The notes under the pieces: generated by a model
Told to the model about the DNA's origin: nothing
The model's database searches: none
The model's input: only the letters and a program-made list of their open reading frames with translations
Program-made: the position numbers and the translations under genes
Shown: positions 1 through 7,450 of the stretch, piece by piece
Numbering within the stretch: position 1 is the first letter of the stretch
Layout of the letters: each line of letters begins with the position of its first letter
Assembly (NCBI GenBank): GCA_947459825.1
Contig: CANHFH010000009.1
Location: 1-44,740 of the forward strand
Source: Pseudomonadota bacterium
Lineage (GTDB): Bacteria > Pseudomonadota > Gammaproteobacteria > Steroidobacterales > Steroidobacteraceae
Direction of reading: 5' to 3'
DNA length: 44,740 nucleotides

Positions 1-1074
1 GCCGCGCCCGCGGGCGCCCGCGTTGTCGACGCGAAGGGACGGCCGGTCACCCCGGGCGTCTTCGGCGGACTGACGCGCAGCGGTCTCGAGGAGATCGGCC
101 TCGACAGCGCCAACGGCGACCACTCGCAGCGCCTCGGCCAGATGCGCCCCGAGTTCGATGTGACCCAGGCCTGGAACCCCGACGCGCAATCGCTGGTGGT
201 GCACCGCATGAACGGCGTCACCTTCACGGTGCTCACGCCCGGGTCGGCGGCCGGCGGCAGCATCGTCGCCGGTCAGGGCGCTCCGGCGAGCCTCGTCGGC
301 CGCGAGGCGCTGGCGCCGCGCGCGATGTTCATCGACCTCGGCGGCGATGCCAACGACCTCTCGGGCGGCAGCCGCGCGGCGCAGTTCATGCTGCTGCGGC
401 AGGCGCTGGTGGAGGCGCGCGCGCCGAACCTCGTCATGGTGCACGACGAGCGGTTGCTATCGCCCTCGGGCCGGCAGGTGCTGCTCGAGTTCCTTAAAGG
501 CGGCGGCATCTTCGTGTTCGACGTCGACCGCGCGGTCGACATCCGACGCGCCGTGGAGTTCGCGCAGCAGGAGAAGATGCGGGTGGTGATCCGCGGCGGT
601 GCCGAGGCCTGGCGCGTCGCGCCGGAGCTCGCCGCGGCGCGCATACCGGTGATCATCGATCCGCTCGAGAACCTCCCGTCCAGCTTCGACGCCGTCGGCG
701 CGACCATGTACAACGCCGCGCGGTTGCATGCCGCCGGCGTGACGGTGGTCATCTCGATGCGCAGCCCCGACATCGACGATGCGGGCAAGACGCGCCAGGC
801 CGCGGGCAACGCGGTCGCGCACGGCCTGCCGTGGGCCGCCGCCTTCGCCGCGATCACGCGCATACCGGCGGAGATCTTCGGCGTCGGCGACCGCTTCGGC
901 ACGCTGGCCCCGGGGCGCGTGGCCGACCTCGTGCTGTGGTCGGGCGACCCGCTCGAGGTGAGCAGCGTCGCCGAGCTCGTGGTCGCCGACGGGCAGGTGC
1001 AGTCGGGCGTGTCCCGGCACACGCTGCTGCGCGACCGCTATCTCGAGCGCGTGCGCCGCGGCGAAGCGCGCTGA
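1..1074 (+). CDS. Amidohydrolase-family protein, metal site apparently lost (5' partial)
   Basis: The frame is open from the first base, so the start lies outside the window; about 357 residues are visible. The C-terminal part is typical of the amidohydrolase superfamily (imidazolonepropionase/dihydroorotase type): a VVIRGGAEAW stretch, AHGLPWAAAFAAIT, then GTLAPGRVADLVLW and a last strand with VVADGQ. Where catalytic members have a PGxIDxHxH motif, this protein reads VTPGVFGGLTRSG, and the usual next histidine region reads FDVDRAVDIR. Several metal ligands are therefore missing. Such degenerate copies are known to sit beside an intact paralogue, which could lie upstream. A thiolase starts 22 bp downstream. 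Family assignment is fairly sure; catalytic loss is inferred. Confidence 0.75.
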   Translation, partial: AAPAGARVVDAKGRPVTPGVFGGLTRSGLEEIGLDSANGDHSQRLGQMRPEFDVTQAWNPDAQSLVVHRMNGVTFTVLTPGSAAGGSIVAGQGAPASLVGREALAPRAMFIDLGGDANDLSGGSRAAQFMLLRQALVEARAPNLVMVHDERLLSPSGRQVLLEFLKGGGIFVFDVDRAVDIRRAVEFAQQEKMRVVIRGGAEAWRVAPELAAARIPVIIDPLENLPSSFDAVGATMYNAARLHAAGVTVVISMRSPDIDDAGKTRQAAGNAVAHGLPWAAAFAAITRIPAEIFGVGDRFGTLAPGRVADLVLWSGDPLEVSSVAELVVADGQVQSGVSRHTLLRDRYLERVRRGEAR

Positions 1075-1096
1075 ACGGAAGAAGAGGTATAGAGCC

Positions 1097-2389
1097 ATGC
1101 TCGTCGGCAGCGCAGCACGCCCGGTCGCCATCATCGGCGGCACCCGCATCCCGTTCGCACGCGCTCATGGTGCGTATGCGGCGGAGGGCAACCAATCGAT
1201 GCTGACGGCCGCGCTGCGCGGCCTCGTCGAGCGGAACCGACTGCAGGGCGCGCGGCTCGGCGAGGTGGCGGCGGGCGCCGTCCTCAAGCACACCCGCGAC
1301 TTCAACCTCGCGCGGGAGTGCGTGCTCGACTCGGGGCTCGATCCGCAGACGCCGGCCTTCGACCTGCAGCGTGCCTGCGGCACCAGCCTCGAAGCGGCCA
1401 TCGCCATCGCCAACAAGATCGCGCTCGGCCAGATCGACGCCGGGATCGCGGCGGGCGTCGATACCGTCAGCGACGCGCCGGTGGTCTATCCGCGCGAGTA
1501 CCAGCAGCTGCTGCTGCGCGCGTTCCGCGGCCGCAGCGCTTGGGCACGCATCAAGCCGTTCTTCGGCCTGCGTCCGCGCCACTTCAAGCCGCAGGTGCCG
1601 GATGCCGGCGAGCGGCGGACCGGGCTGTCGATGGGCGAGAGCTGCGAGCTGATGGCTAAGCGCTGGGGCATCGCCCGCGCGGCGCAGGACCAGCTGGCCG
1701 CCGAGAGCCACCGCCGCGCTGCGGCCGCGTGGCAGGACGGTTTCTTCGAGGACCTCGTGACGCCGTTCGCCGGTCTCACGCGCGACGACAATGTCCGCGG
1801 CGACTCGACGGTCGAAAAGCTCGCAGGCCTGCGCACCGCCTTCGACCGCTCGCCCACCGGCACGCTCACCGCAGGCAACAGCACGCCGCTCACCGACGGT
1901 GCGGCGGCGGTGCTGCTCGCGAGCGAGGACTGGGCGCGCGCGCGCGGCCTGCCTGTGCTCGCGCGCCTCACCTTCGGCAAATCCTGGGCGGTCGATTTCG
2001 CGGGCGGCCACGAGGGCCTCTTGATGGCGCCGGTCTACGCGGTGTCGGCGATGCTCAAGGACGCCGGTCTCGCGCTGCAGGACTTCGACTACTACGAGAT
2101 CCACGAAGCGTTCGCGGCGCAGGTGCTGTGCACCCTCGCCGCCTGGGAGTCGGCGGAGTTCTGCCGCGAGCGCCTCGGTCGCGATTCTCCGCTCGGCGCC
2201 CTCGACCGCGGCAAGCTCAACGTGAAGGGCAGCAGCATCGCGGTCGGCCATCCGTTCGCGGCCACCGGCGCGCGCGTGCTGGCGACGACGGCGAAGCTGC
2301 TGTCGCAGGACGCGACCGCGCGCCGCGGGCTCATCTCGGTGTGCACCGCCGGCGGCATGGGCGTGACGGCGATCGTGGAGCGGGTATGA
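1097..2389 (+). CDS. Acetyl-CoA C-acyltransferase (thiolase), FadI-like
   Basis: A 430-residue protein of normal length for FadI-type thiolases, which cleave 3-ketoacyl-CoA in fatty acid oxidation. Visible catalytic elements are the nucleophile Cys94 in QRACGTSLEA, His335 in EIHEAFAA, His384 in GHPFAATGAR and Cys415 in CTAGGMG. The NSTPLTDGAAAVLL segment is the usual thiolase core. The ATG is supported by an AGAGG Shine-Dalgarno about 10 nt upstream. The gene follows the amidohydrolase by 22 bp and may be cotranscribed with it, but no FadJ-type partner is present in the window. A biosynthetic thiolase role cannot be excluded. It converges on dut, and a small hairpin overlaps both stop codons. 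Confidence 0.88.
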   Translation: MLVGSAARPVAIIGGTRIPFARAHGAYAAEGNQSMLTAALRGLVERNRLQGARLGEVAAGAVLKHTRDFNLARECVLDSGLDPQTPAFDLQRACGTSLEAAIAIANKIALGQIDAGIAAGVDTVSDAPVVYPREYQQLLLRAFRGRSAWARIKPFFGLRPRHFKPQVPDAGERRTGLSMGESCELMAKRWGIARAAQDQLAAESHRRAAAAWQDGFFEDLVTPFAGLTRDDNVRGDSTVEKLAGLRTAFDRSPTGTLTAGNSTPLTDGAAAVLLASEDWARARGLPVLARLTFGKSWAVDFAGGHEGLLMAPVYAVSAMLKDAGLALQDFDYYEIHEAFAAQVLCTLAAWESAEFCRERLGRDSPLGALDRGKLNVKGSSIAVGHPFAATGARVLATTAKLLSQDATARRGLISVCTAGGMGVTAIVERV

Positions 2390-2403
2390 CCGCCGTAGCG
2401 GTC
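2388..2403. terminator. Short hairpin between convergent thiolase and dut
   Basis: GACCGC and GCGGTC arms around a CGTA loop form a perfect 6-bp stem that overlaps the stop codons of both convergent genes. There is no T tract on either side, so it is at most a weak or factor-assisted bidirectional terminator. Confidence 0.3.
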
Positions 2404-2867
2404 TAGCGCGTCCCCGAACTCCCGAAGCCGCCCGCGCCGCGGGCGGTGGCGATGAAATCTTCGACCACCTCGAAGGCGACCTGCACCACCGGCACCACCA
2501 CGAGCTGCGCGATGCGCTCGCCGGGCTGCACGGTGTACGCCGTGCTGCCGCGGTTCCAGCAGGAGACCATCAACGGCCCTTGGTAGTCCGAATCGATGAG
2601 GCCGACGAGGTTGCCGAGCACGATGCCGTGCTTATGGCCGAGCCCCGAGCGCGGCAGGATCACGGCGGCGAGACCGGGATCGTCGATCCAGATCGAGAGA
2701 CCGGTGGGCAGCAACTCCGCGCGGCCCGGCGCGAGCTCGAGCGGCGCATCGAGACAGGCACGCAGGTCGAGCCCCGCGGAGCCGTCGGTGGCATAGGCCG
2801 GGAGCGGGAATTCCTTGCCGAGGCGCGGATCGAGCAGCCGGACCTTGAGCGGACGGGTGGTGGTCAT
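2403..2867 (-). CDS. dut: dUTP diphosphatase (dUTPase)
   Basis: A 154-residue trimeric-type dUTPase that hydrolyses dUTP to dUMP and pyrophosphate, keeping uracil out of DNA and feeding dTMP synthesis. All five family motifs are visible: GSAGLDLRA (29-37), [10 protein letters not shown] (72-81), GLIDSDYQG with the catalytic Asp (89-97), PGERIAQ (115-121) and the Gly-rich C-terminal arm [10 protein letters not shown] that closes over the active site. The start has no Shine-Dalgarno, but GATAAT ends 6 nt before the ATG, suggesting a leaderless mRNA. In many gammaproteobacteria dut sits next to coaBC; here it is alone between a thiolase and the D-amino-acid operon. Confidence 0.95.
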   Translation of the reverse strand: MTTTRPLKVRLLDPRLGKEFPLPAYATDGSAGLDLRACLDAPLELAPGRAELLPTGLSIWIDDPGLAAVILPRSGLGHKHGIVLGNLVGLIDSDYQGPLMVSCWNRGSTAYTVQPGERIAQLVVVPVVQVAFEVVEDFIATARGAGGFGSSGTR

Positions 2868-2873
2868 GCAGCG

Positions 2874-2879
2874 ATTATC
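2874..2879 (-). promoter_or_regulatory. -10-like GATAAT just upstream of dut
   Basis: On the minus strand GATAAT is followed by 6 nt and then the dut ATG. A transcript starting about 7 nt after this hexamer would begin at the start codon, i.e. be leaderless. No good -35 box is visible. Confidence 0.45.
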
Positions 2880-2903
2880 GGCGATGCGCCGCGCTGAAGC
2901 GAA

Positions 2904-3887
2904 TCAGCCCCACAACGCCGGCGTCGGCACGCCGATGCGCCCGTCCTCGTAGACGATCGGGTGGTCGCAGTCGGCCGACTGCAGCAGCGGGCCGTCGAGG
3001 TCCACGAAATCGCAGCGCTGCGCGACGAGGGTCGCCGGCGCCATGGAGAGCGAACTGCCGACCATGCAGCCGACCATCAAGCGGAAGCCGAGAGCCAGCC
3101 CGGCGTCCGCGCAAGCGAGCGCCTCGGTGAGCCCGCCCGTCTTGTCGAGCTTGATGTTGAGTACCTGGTACCTGCCGACGAGGCGCGGCAGCGAGGCGCG
3201 GTCGACGAAGGCTTCATCGGCGGCCACCGGCACCGGCAGCGCGACCCCACGCAAGCAGTCGTCCTCGCGCGGATCGCAGGGCTGCTCGAGCAACGCGACG
3301 CCGAGATCGGCCAGATGCGGCGCATGGCGCTGCAGGTCGGCCGCGCCCCAGGAGGTGTTGGCGTCGACGATCAGCCGCGCGCGCGGCGCTTCCTCGTGGA
3401 CGATGCGCACCGGATCGAGGCCGTGCCCGCGGTCGGTCTTGACCTTCAACACCTCGAACTCCGCGTGGGCGCGTACGGCTGCGCGCAACGCCGACTCATC
3501 CATGATGCCGAGCGTGAACGCGGTCGGCCGCGGCCCGGGCGGCGACAACCCCGCGACCTGCCATGCAGGCAGACCGCGCTGCTTGGCCTCGAGGTCCCAT
3601 AGCGCGCAGTCGAGCGCGTTGCGCGCGCCGCCGGCGGGCAGCAGGTCCTGCAGCGCCGCCCGCGACAGGCCGGCTTCGAGCCGCTCGTGGACGGCGTCGA
3701 TCTGTCCGCGCATCGAGGCGATGGTCTCACCGGCATAGTCGACGCCGATGGCCTCGGCCCGGCCGCTGCGGCCATTCTCGTCGGTCAGTCGCACCTGCAG
3801 ACAGGCGATGTCGTACGCGGTGTCGCGCGCGATGGTGAACGGCACCGTCAGCGGCCAACGGACCTCGGTGACCTCGAGACGGATCAT
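2904..3887 (-). CDS. N-acetyl-D-glutamate racemase / dipeptide epimerase, DgcA-like (enolase superfamily)
   Basis: A 327-residue enolase-superfamily protein of the muconate-lactonizing subgroup. Visible active-site elements are the KVK pair (Lys148, Lys150), metal ligands Asp175 (IVDANTSW), Glu201 (LLEQP) and Asp224 (AADEAF), and the opposite lysine region NIKLDKTGG (Lys246/Lys249). Similar proteins epimerise L-Ala-D/L-Glu dipeptides. Those paired with a DUF1611 gene have been described as N-acetyl-D-glutamate racemase (DgcA). The ATG overlaps the stop of the DgcN-like gene by 4 nt (ATGA), so the two are translationally coupled, and the pairing favours the DgcA role. A longer in-frame reading into the upstream gene is a frame coincidence. 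Substrate is inferred. Confidence 0.82.
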   Translation of the reverse strand: MIRLEVTEVRWPLTVPFTIARDTAYDIACLQVRLTDENGRSGRAEAIGVDYAGETIASMRGQIDAVHERLEAGLSRAALQDLLPAGGARNALDCALWDLEAKQRGLPAWQVAGLSPPGPRPTAFTLGIMDESALRAAVRAHAEFEVLKVKTDRGHGLDPVRIVHEEAPRARLIVDANTSWGAADLQRHAPHLADLGVALLEQPCDPREDDCLRGVALPVPVAADEAFVDRASLPRLVGRYQVLNIKLDKTGGLTEALACADAGLALGFRLMVGCMVGSSLSMAPATLVAQRCDFVDLDGPLLQSADCDHPIVYEDGRIGVPTPALWG

Positions 3888-4888
3888 GTGGTCGCGAGCC
3901 GCACCACGGGCGTGAGGTCCGAGCGCAGCGGATCGACGGCCGGCAGGCCATGGCGGCGGGCCGTCGCCTCGAGCAGCGCCGCGGCGTCGGCCTCCGCCAT
4001 CTTGGAGGTGTTGAGCGCGATACCGACGAAACGCGCTGCCGGGTTCACGCGGCGCGCGTGACGCAGATGCAGGTCCATGACCTCTTCGAGCGGCGGGATC
4101 GGGAAATCCGGGTGGTCTTCGATGTGCAGACGCGCGGGGTCGTGGCACAGCACCAGCGCGTCCGGCTGCGAGCCGTGCAGCAGGCCGAGCGAGACGCCCG
4201 CATAGCTCGGGTGCAGCAGCGACCCCTGCCCTTCGATGAGGTCCCAGTGCTCGGGCGCGTTGGCGGGCGACAGCCACTCGGCCGCGCCGGCGATGAAATC
4301 CGCGACCACCGCGTCGATGGCGACGCCGGCGCCGCTGATGAGGATGCCGGTCTGCCCCGTCGCGCGGAAGGTCGCGGCGTGGTCCGCCGCCTGGAACGCG
4401 CGGGTGAGCGCGAGCGCCGTGTACTTCTTGCCGAGCGCGCAGTCGGTGCCGACCGTGAGCAGCCGCTTGCCGCTGCGGCGCACACCTGTACCGACCGGGA
4501 AACGCAGCTCGCTGTGCCGCACATCGTGCAGCGTGCGACCGCAGCGTGCGGCGGTATCGCGGATCGCATCGACCGAGCCGAGCCGGGTGTGCATGCCGCT
4601 GACGATGTCGAGCCCCGCCTCGATCGCTTCGCAGATCGGCGCGATCCACTGCGGCGAGATCTTGCCGCCGACCGGCGCGATGCCGATCAACATCGAGCGG
4701 GCGCCCTGTGCGACAGCCTCGGCGGGCGTCAGGCGCGGCAGACCGATGTCGACGGTGCCGCCCGGCAGGCTCCACTGCGCGACGCAGGCCTCCGGGCGCC
4801 ATTGCCGCACGCCGAACGCCGTCTTGGCGTTAGAGTCGTTGCGCTCGTCGCCGAGGAAGAGGAGATACGGCAGCCGGATGACGCTCAT
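3884..4888 (-). CDS. DUF1611 protein, DgcN-like D-glutamate N-acetyltransferase
   Basis: A 334-residue DUF1611-family protein. It has an N-terminal domain with PVGGKISPQW and a C-terminal P-loop-like segment, GTDCALGKKYTA (147-158), followed by FRATGQTGIL and EGQGSLLHPSYAG. Family members paired with a DgcA-type racemase have been described as acetyl-CoA:D-glutamate N-acetyltransferases in a D-Glu catabolic route. The chosen ATG (4888) overlaps the upstream aminoacylase stop by 4 nt; a start 75 nt further upstream would lie inside that gene and lacks family similarity. The acyl donor and acceptor here are inferred from family and context. Confidence 0.8.
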   Translation of the reverse strand: MSVIRLPYLLFLGDERNDSNAKTAFGVRQWRPEACVAQWSLPGGTVDIGLPRLTPAEAVAQGARSMLIGIAPVGGKISPQWIAPICEAIEAGLDIVSGMHTRLGSVDAIRDTAARCGRTLHDVRHSELRFPVGTGVRRSGKRLLTVGTDCALGKKYTALALTRAFQAADHAATFRATGQTGILISGAGVAIDAVVADFIAGAAEWLSPANAPEHWDLIEGQGSLLHPSYAGVSLGLLHGSQPDALVLCHDPARLHIEDHPDFPIPPLEEVMDLHLRHARRVNPAARFVGIALNTSKMAEADAAALLEATARRHGLPAVDPLRSDLTPVVRLATT

Positions 4889-6417
4889 GGCTGCACGCCC
4901 GTCGGCTTGCGCAACGCCTTGCCCGGCCGGCTGCCGGTGGGCTGGCCACCGTCCACCACCCATTCGCCTGAGTTCATGACGGCAAGGATACCGGTCGGTG
5001 GCGCCTCCGGGTCCTCCACGGTCGCGTTGTCGATCACCGTCGCGGGGTCGAAGAGCACGAGGTCGGCGACGAGACCGGGCGCGATGCGGCCGCGGTCGGT
5101 GAGACCGATGTAGCTCGCGGCGAGCCCGGTCATCTTGTGCACCGCGGCCTCGAGCGACAGCGCACCCTGCTCGCGCACATAACGGCCGAGGATGCGCGGG
5201 AAGGTGCCCGCGCCGCGCGGATGCGCACCATGCAGCTCGCCGTCGCTGCAGAACGCGATCCGCGGATGCGCCACGAACCAGCGCACATCCTGCTCGCTCA
5301 TGGAGGTGCCGATGATGCTCTCCATCTCGCCACCGGCGACCAGCTCGCCCATCGTCTCGCGCACGAGCCGCATGTAGGCGTCGACCTCGCTCACGCCCCA
5401 GACCGCGGCGATCTCGGTGATGGTCTTGCCGGCGAGCTTGGGGTCGGGCGTGTAGCGCGCGAGACGGATGTTGGCCGCGCCGCCGTTGTTGGCGAGCCCG
5501 GCGGCGACCTTCTCGGGGTTGAAGAACTGCCGGTCGGTGACGAGCACGCGGAGGGTCGAGTGCCAGTAGGTGTAGGGATAGACATCGGCGCGCAGGTCGA
5601 TGCCCTCGCGCGCCGCGCGCTCGAAGTACGCGGGCATGCGCTGCACCGCAAGGCCCCAGGTGGAGGGCGTGCCGAGCTTGATGTGGGTGATCTGCACCGG
5701 CAGCTTCGCCTCGCGGCCGATGCGCAGCAGTTCGTCGAAGGCCTCGAAGACGCGCGGACCTTCATCACGCACATGCGAGATGTAGATGCCGCCCGCGGCG
5801 CCCGCGATCTTGGCGAGCTCGATGACCTCGTCGGTGGTGGAGAAGATCGCGGCTTCGTATTCGAGACCGGACGACAGGCCGAAGGCGCCCGCAGCCATCT
5901 CGGCCGCGAGGATCCGTCTCATCTCGGCGAGCTCTTCGGGCCGCGACGGGCGGAAAAGGCCTCGACCCATCACCTGAGCGCGCACCGTGGCATGACCGAC
6001 CATGCTCGCGACGTTGACGGCGCGCGGTGCGGCATCGAGCCGGGCGAACCAGTCGCGCAACGGATACGCCGATTCGCCGTCCTGCCCGACGAGCATCGTG
6101 GTGATGCCCTGCAGCGTCTGGGTGGCGGCGTCGGGGTCGGCGAGCAGGCCGCGGTCGGCATGGCTGTGGACATCGATGAAACCCGGCGCGAGCACGAGCC
6201 CGCGCGCATCGCGCAGCGCTTCACCCGGCAGCGGCGCGAGCCGCGGCGCGACCTCGGCGATGCGGTCGCCGCGGATGCGGACATCGGCGATGAAGGACGG
6301 TCCGCCGGTGCCGTCGACCACGCGGGCCTGCTGCAGGAGCACATCCGCCGCGGCCGCAGGGCTCAACGCAGCGCAAAGGACCGATCCGACGATGACGAGC
6401 GCGAGCCGCAATGCCAT
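4885..6417 (-). CDS. Exported N-acyl-D-amino-acid deacylase (D-aminoacylase)
   Basis: A 510-residue amidohydrolase starting with a signal peptide (hydrophobic core LALVIVGSVLCAALS, AAAA before residue 25), so it probably acts in the periplasm. Metal-binding features are GFIDVHSHAD (His84, His86), YISHVRDE, VQITHIKLG and SDGELHGAHPRGAGTFPR, all typical of N-acyl-D-amino-acid deacylases that release D-amino acids from N-acyl forms. The ATG has a GAGGAGGT Shine-Dalgarno 6 nt upstream. The stop overlaps the DgcN-like start (ATGA), making a coupled three-gene operon with DgcN- and DgcA-like proteins. Acyl-chain and amino-acid specificity cannot be read from sequence. Confidence 0.87.
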   Translation of the reverse strand: MALRLALVIVGSVLCAALSPAAAADVLLQQARVVDGTGGPSFIADVRIRGDRIAEVAPRLAPLPGEALRDARGLVLAPGFIDVHSHADRGLLADPDAATQTLQGITTMLVGQDGESAYPLRDWFARLDAAPRAVNVASMVGHATVRAQVMGRGLFRPSRPEELAEMRRILAAEMAAGAFGLSSGLEYEAAIFSTTDEVIELAKIAGAAGGIYISHVRDEGPRVFEAFDELLRIGREAKLPVQITHIKLGTPSTWGLAVQRMPAYFERAAREGIDLRADVYPYTYWHSTLRVLVTDRQFFNPEKVAAGLANNGGAANIRLARYTPDPKLAGKTITEIAAVWGVSEVDAYMRLVRETMGELVAGGEMESIIGTSMSEQDVRWFVAHPRIAFCSDGELHGAHPRGAGTFPRILGRYVREQGALSLEAAVHKMTGLAASYIGLTDRGRIAPGLVADLVLFDPATVIDNATVEDPEAPPTGILAVMNSGEWVVDGGQPTGSRPGKALRKPTGVQP

Positions 6418-6436
6418 GCCCCACCTCCTCGCCGGA

Positions 6437-6442
6437 AGTCTA
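6437..6442 (-). promoter_or_regulatory. Possible -10 (TAGACT) of the D-amino-acid operon
   Basis: On the minus strand TAGACT lies 19 nt upstream of the aminoacylase ATG, preceded directly by TG. The start site would give a short leader that includes the Shine-Dalgarno. No convincing -35 is present, and the 70-bp repeat lies immediately upstream. Confidence 0.3.
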
Positions 6443-6449
6443 CACCGGG

Positions 6450-6519
6450 GGCCGCGCGTTTCCGGCGATCCGCCGAGTTTCACCGCTGGTCGCAGGGGGG
6501 CCGGGCCACGCATGCTGCG
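6450..6519 (+). repeat. 70-bp direct repeat, copy A
   Basis: This segment recurs at 7379-7447 with only a few substitutions and one indel. The conserved core includes TCCGCCGAGTTTCACCGCTG, then GTCGCAG, a run of six G, and CCACGCATGCTGCG. Copy A contains a small hairpin, CGGCG-ATC-CGCCG. The two copies bracket the fused toxin-antitoxin gene. No coding function is visible. It may be a dispersed genomic repeat; genome-wide copy number is unknown from this window. Confidence 0.85.
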
Positions 6520-6550
6520 GGCGGCAAGGTCGAGGGATGATTCCAGAAAC

Positions 6551-6570
6551 ATATGATGCTAAAGTCATAT
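6551..6570 (+). promoter_or_regulatory. Inverted repeat at the toxin-antitoxin start (putative operator)
   Basis: ATATGA (6551-6556) and TCATAT (6565-6570) are a perfect 6-bp inverted repeat with an 8-nt spacer. It overlaps the first codons of the HigB-like gene and is AT-rich in a GC-rich region. Its position fits autoregulation by the XRE antitoxin. Confidence 0.45.
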
Positions 6571-7338
6571 CGGGTCGATGCGTGGACGGTCCGCTTCGCA
6601 CCGGACTTCGACGCCGAATTCTCCCGACTTGCGGCCCCGGTGCAGGTCGAGCTGCTGGCGCAGGCGAAGCTCGTCGAACGCTTCGGGCCGGCTCTCGGAC
6701 GCCCGCGGGTCGATACCTTGAAGGGGTCGAGGCACTCCAACATGAAGGAGCTGCGTTTCGACGCGGGAGGGAGCGTGTGGCGCGTGGCCTTCGCCTTCGA
6801 CCGCCGGCGGCAGGCGATCCTGCTCGTGGCAGGCGACAAGTCGGGTGTCGGCAGCGGACGCTTCTACCGTCGGCTGATCGCCGCGGCGGATGCGCGTTTC
6901 GACGCCCATCTGGCGCGCGGCAGGGCGGGAGCCGGCGGGACGGGATCATGGGAGAAGGACATCATGGGACGGACCTTGGACGAGATGATCGCGAGACTGC
7001 CGGCGTCACGCCGACGCGCGGTGGCGCGGCGCGCCGCGGATCTCATCGCGGAGGAGCTTTGCCTGCGCGACCTGCGACGGTCGCTCGGCGTCACACAGAC
7101 CGAGCTCGCACGCCGCCTCGGAAAGGGCCAGGACGCCGTGTCCCGCATCGAGATGCGCGACGATCTTCTGCTGTCGACCTTGCGGGAGTACGTCGCCGCG
7201 ATGGACGGCGAGCTCGAGCTGACCTGCCGCTTCAAGGACCGCGGCGCTGTGCGGCTCGTCACCTCGAGGGTCGAGGCGCCGGAGCGGGGTCGCAAGCGAC
7301 CGCGGCGACGGCAAGGCACCCGTCTGGCCACCGCGTAG
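6553..7338 (+). CDS. HigB-like toxin fused in frame to HigA-like XRE antitoxin
   Basis: One 261-residue frame holds two proteins normally encoded separately. Residues about 10-122 match the Gp49/HigB group of RelE-like mRNA interferases: [35 protein letters not shown] and RFDAHL. Residues 138-260 match the partner antitoxin with a Cro/XRE helix-turn-helix (about 178-200) in [18 protein letters not shown], followed by [20 protein letters not shown] 15-residue Gly/Arg linker joins them, with no stop codon. An internal ATG at 6964, preceded by GGAGAAGG about 6 nt upstream, could make free antitoxin. Start is ATG 6553 or 6556. The gene lies between two 70-bp repeats. It may be a true fusion or the result of a lost stop. 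Confidence 0.8.
   Translation: MMLKSYRVDAWTVRFAPDFDAEFSRLAAPVQVELLAQAKLVERFGPALGRPRVDTLKGSRHSNMKELRFDAGGSVWRVAFAFDRRRQAILLVAGDKSGVGSGRFYRRLIAAADARFDAHLARGRAGAGGTGSWEKDIMGRTLDEMIARLPASRRRAVARRAADLIAEELCLRDLRRSLGVTQTELARRLGKGQDAVSRIEMRDDLLLSTLREYVAAMDGELELTCRFKDRGAVRLVTSRVEAPERGRKRPRRRQGTRLATA
6964..7338 (+). CDS. Alternative internal start giving a free HigA-like antitoxin
   Basis: ATG 6964 within the fused frame follows a strong Shine-Dalgarno (GGAGAAGG) and would yield a 124-residue XRE-family antitoxin starting [12 protein letters not shown], the normal N-terminus of this family. Translation from here would let the cell make antitoxin in excess of the fusion. This is the same frame as the fused gene, listed separately because the internal ribosome site decides how the module works. 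Confidence 0.6.
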   Translation: MGRTLDEMIARLPASRRRAVARRAADLIAEELCLRDLRRSLGVTQTELARRLGKGQDAVSRIEMRDDLLLSTLREYVAAMDGELELTCRFKDRGAVRLVTSRVEAPERGRKRPRRRQGTRLATA

Positions 7339-7378
7339 CGACGACGCCGACCGTTTCGAGCGGTCACGACCGATCGGC

Positions 7379-7447
7379 GGCCGCGCATTTCCGGGAATCC
7401 GCCGAGTTTCACCGCTGGTCGCAGGGGGGCGCGCCACGCATGCTGCG
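7379..7447 (+). repeat. 70-bp direct repeat, copy B
   Basis: Second copy of the element at 6450-6519, same orientation, about nine-tenths identical, including the run of six G and CACGCATGCTGCG end. It finishes 3 nt before the radC start codon, so its last bases form the immediate upstream region of radC. Confidence 0.85.
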
Positions 7448-7450
7448 CCC

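Noticed and set aside
2904-4802. A single 632-codon minus-strand frame covering the epimerase and most of the DgcN-like gene
   Set aside because: Only the part from 3887 down is similar to a family. The upstream part is the wrong frame of the DUF1611 gene, and an ATGA overlap marks the true start.
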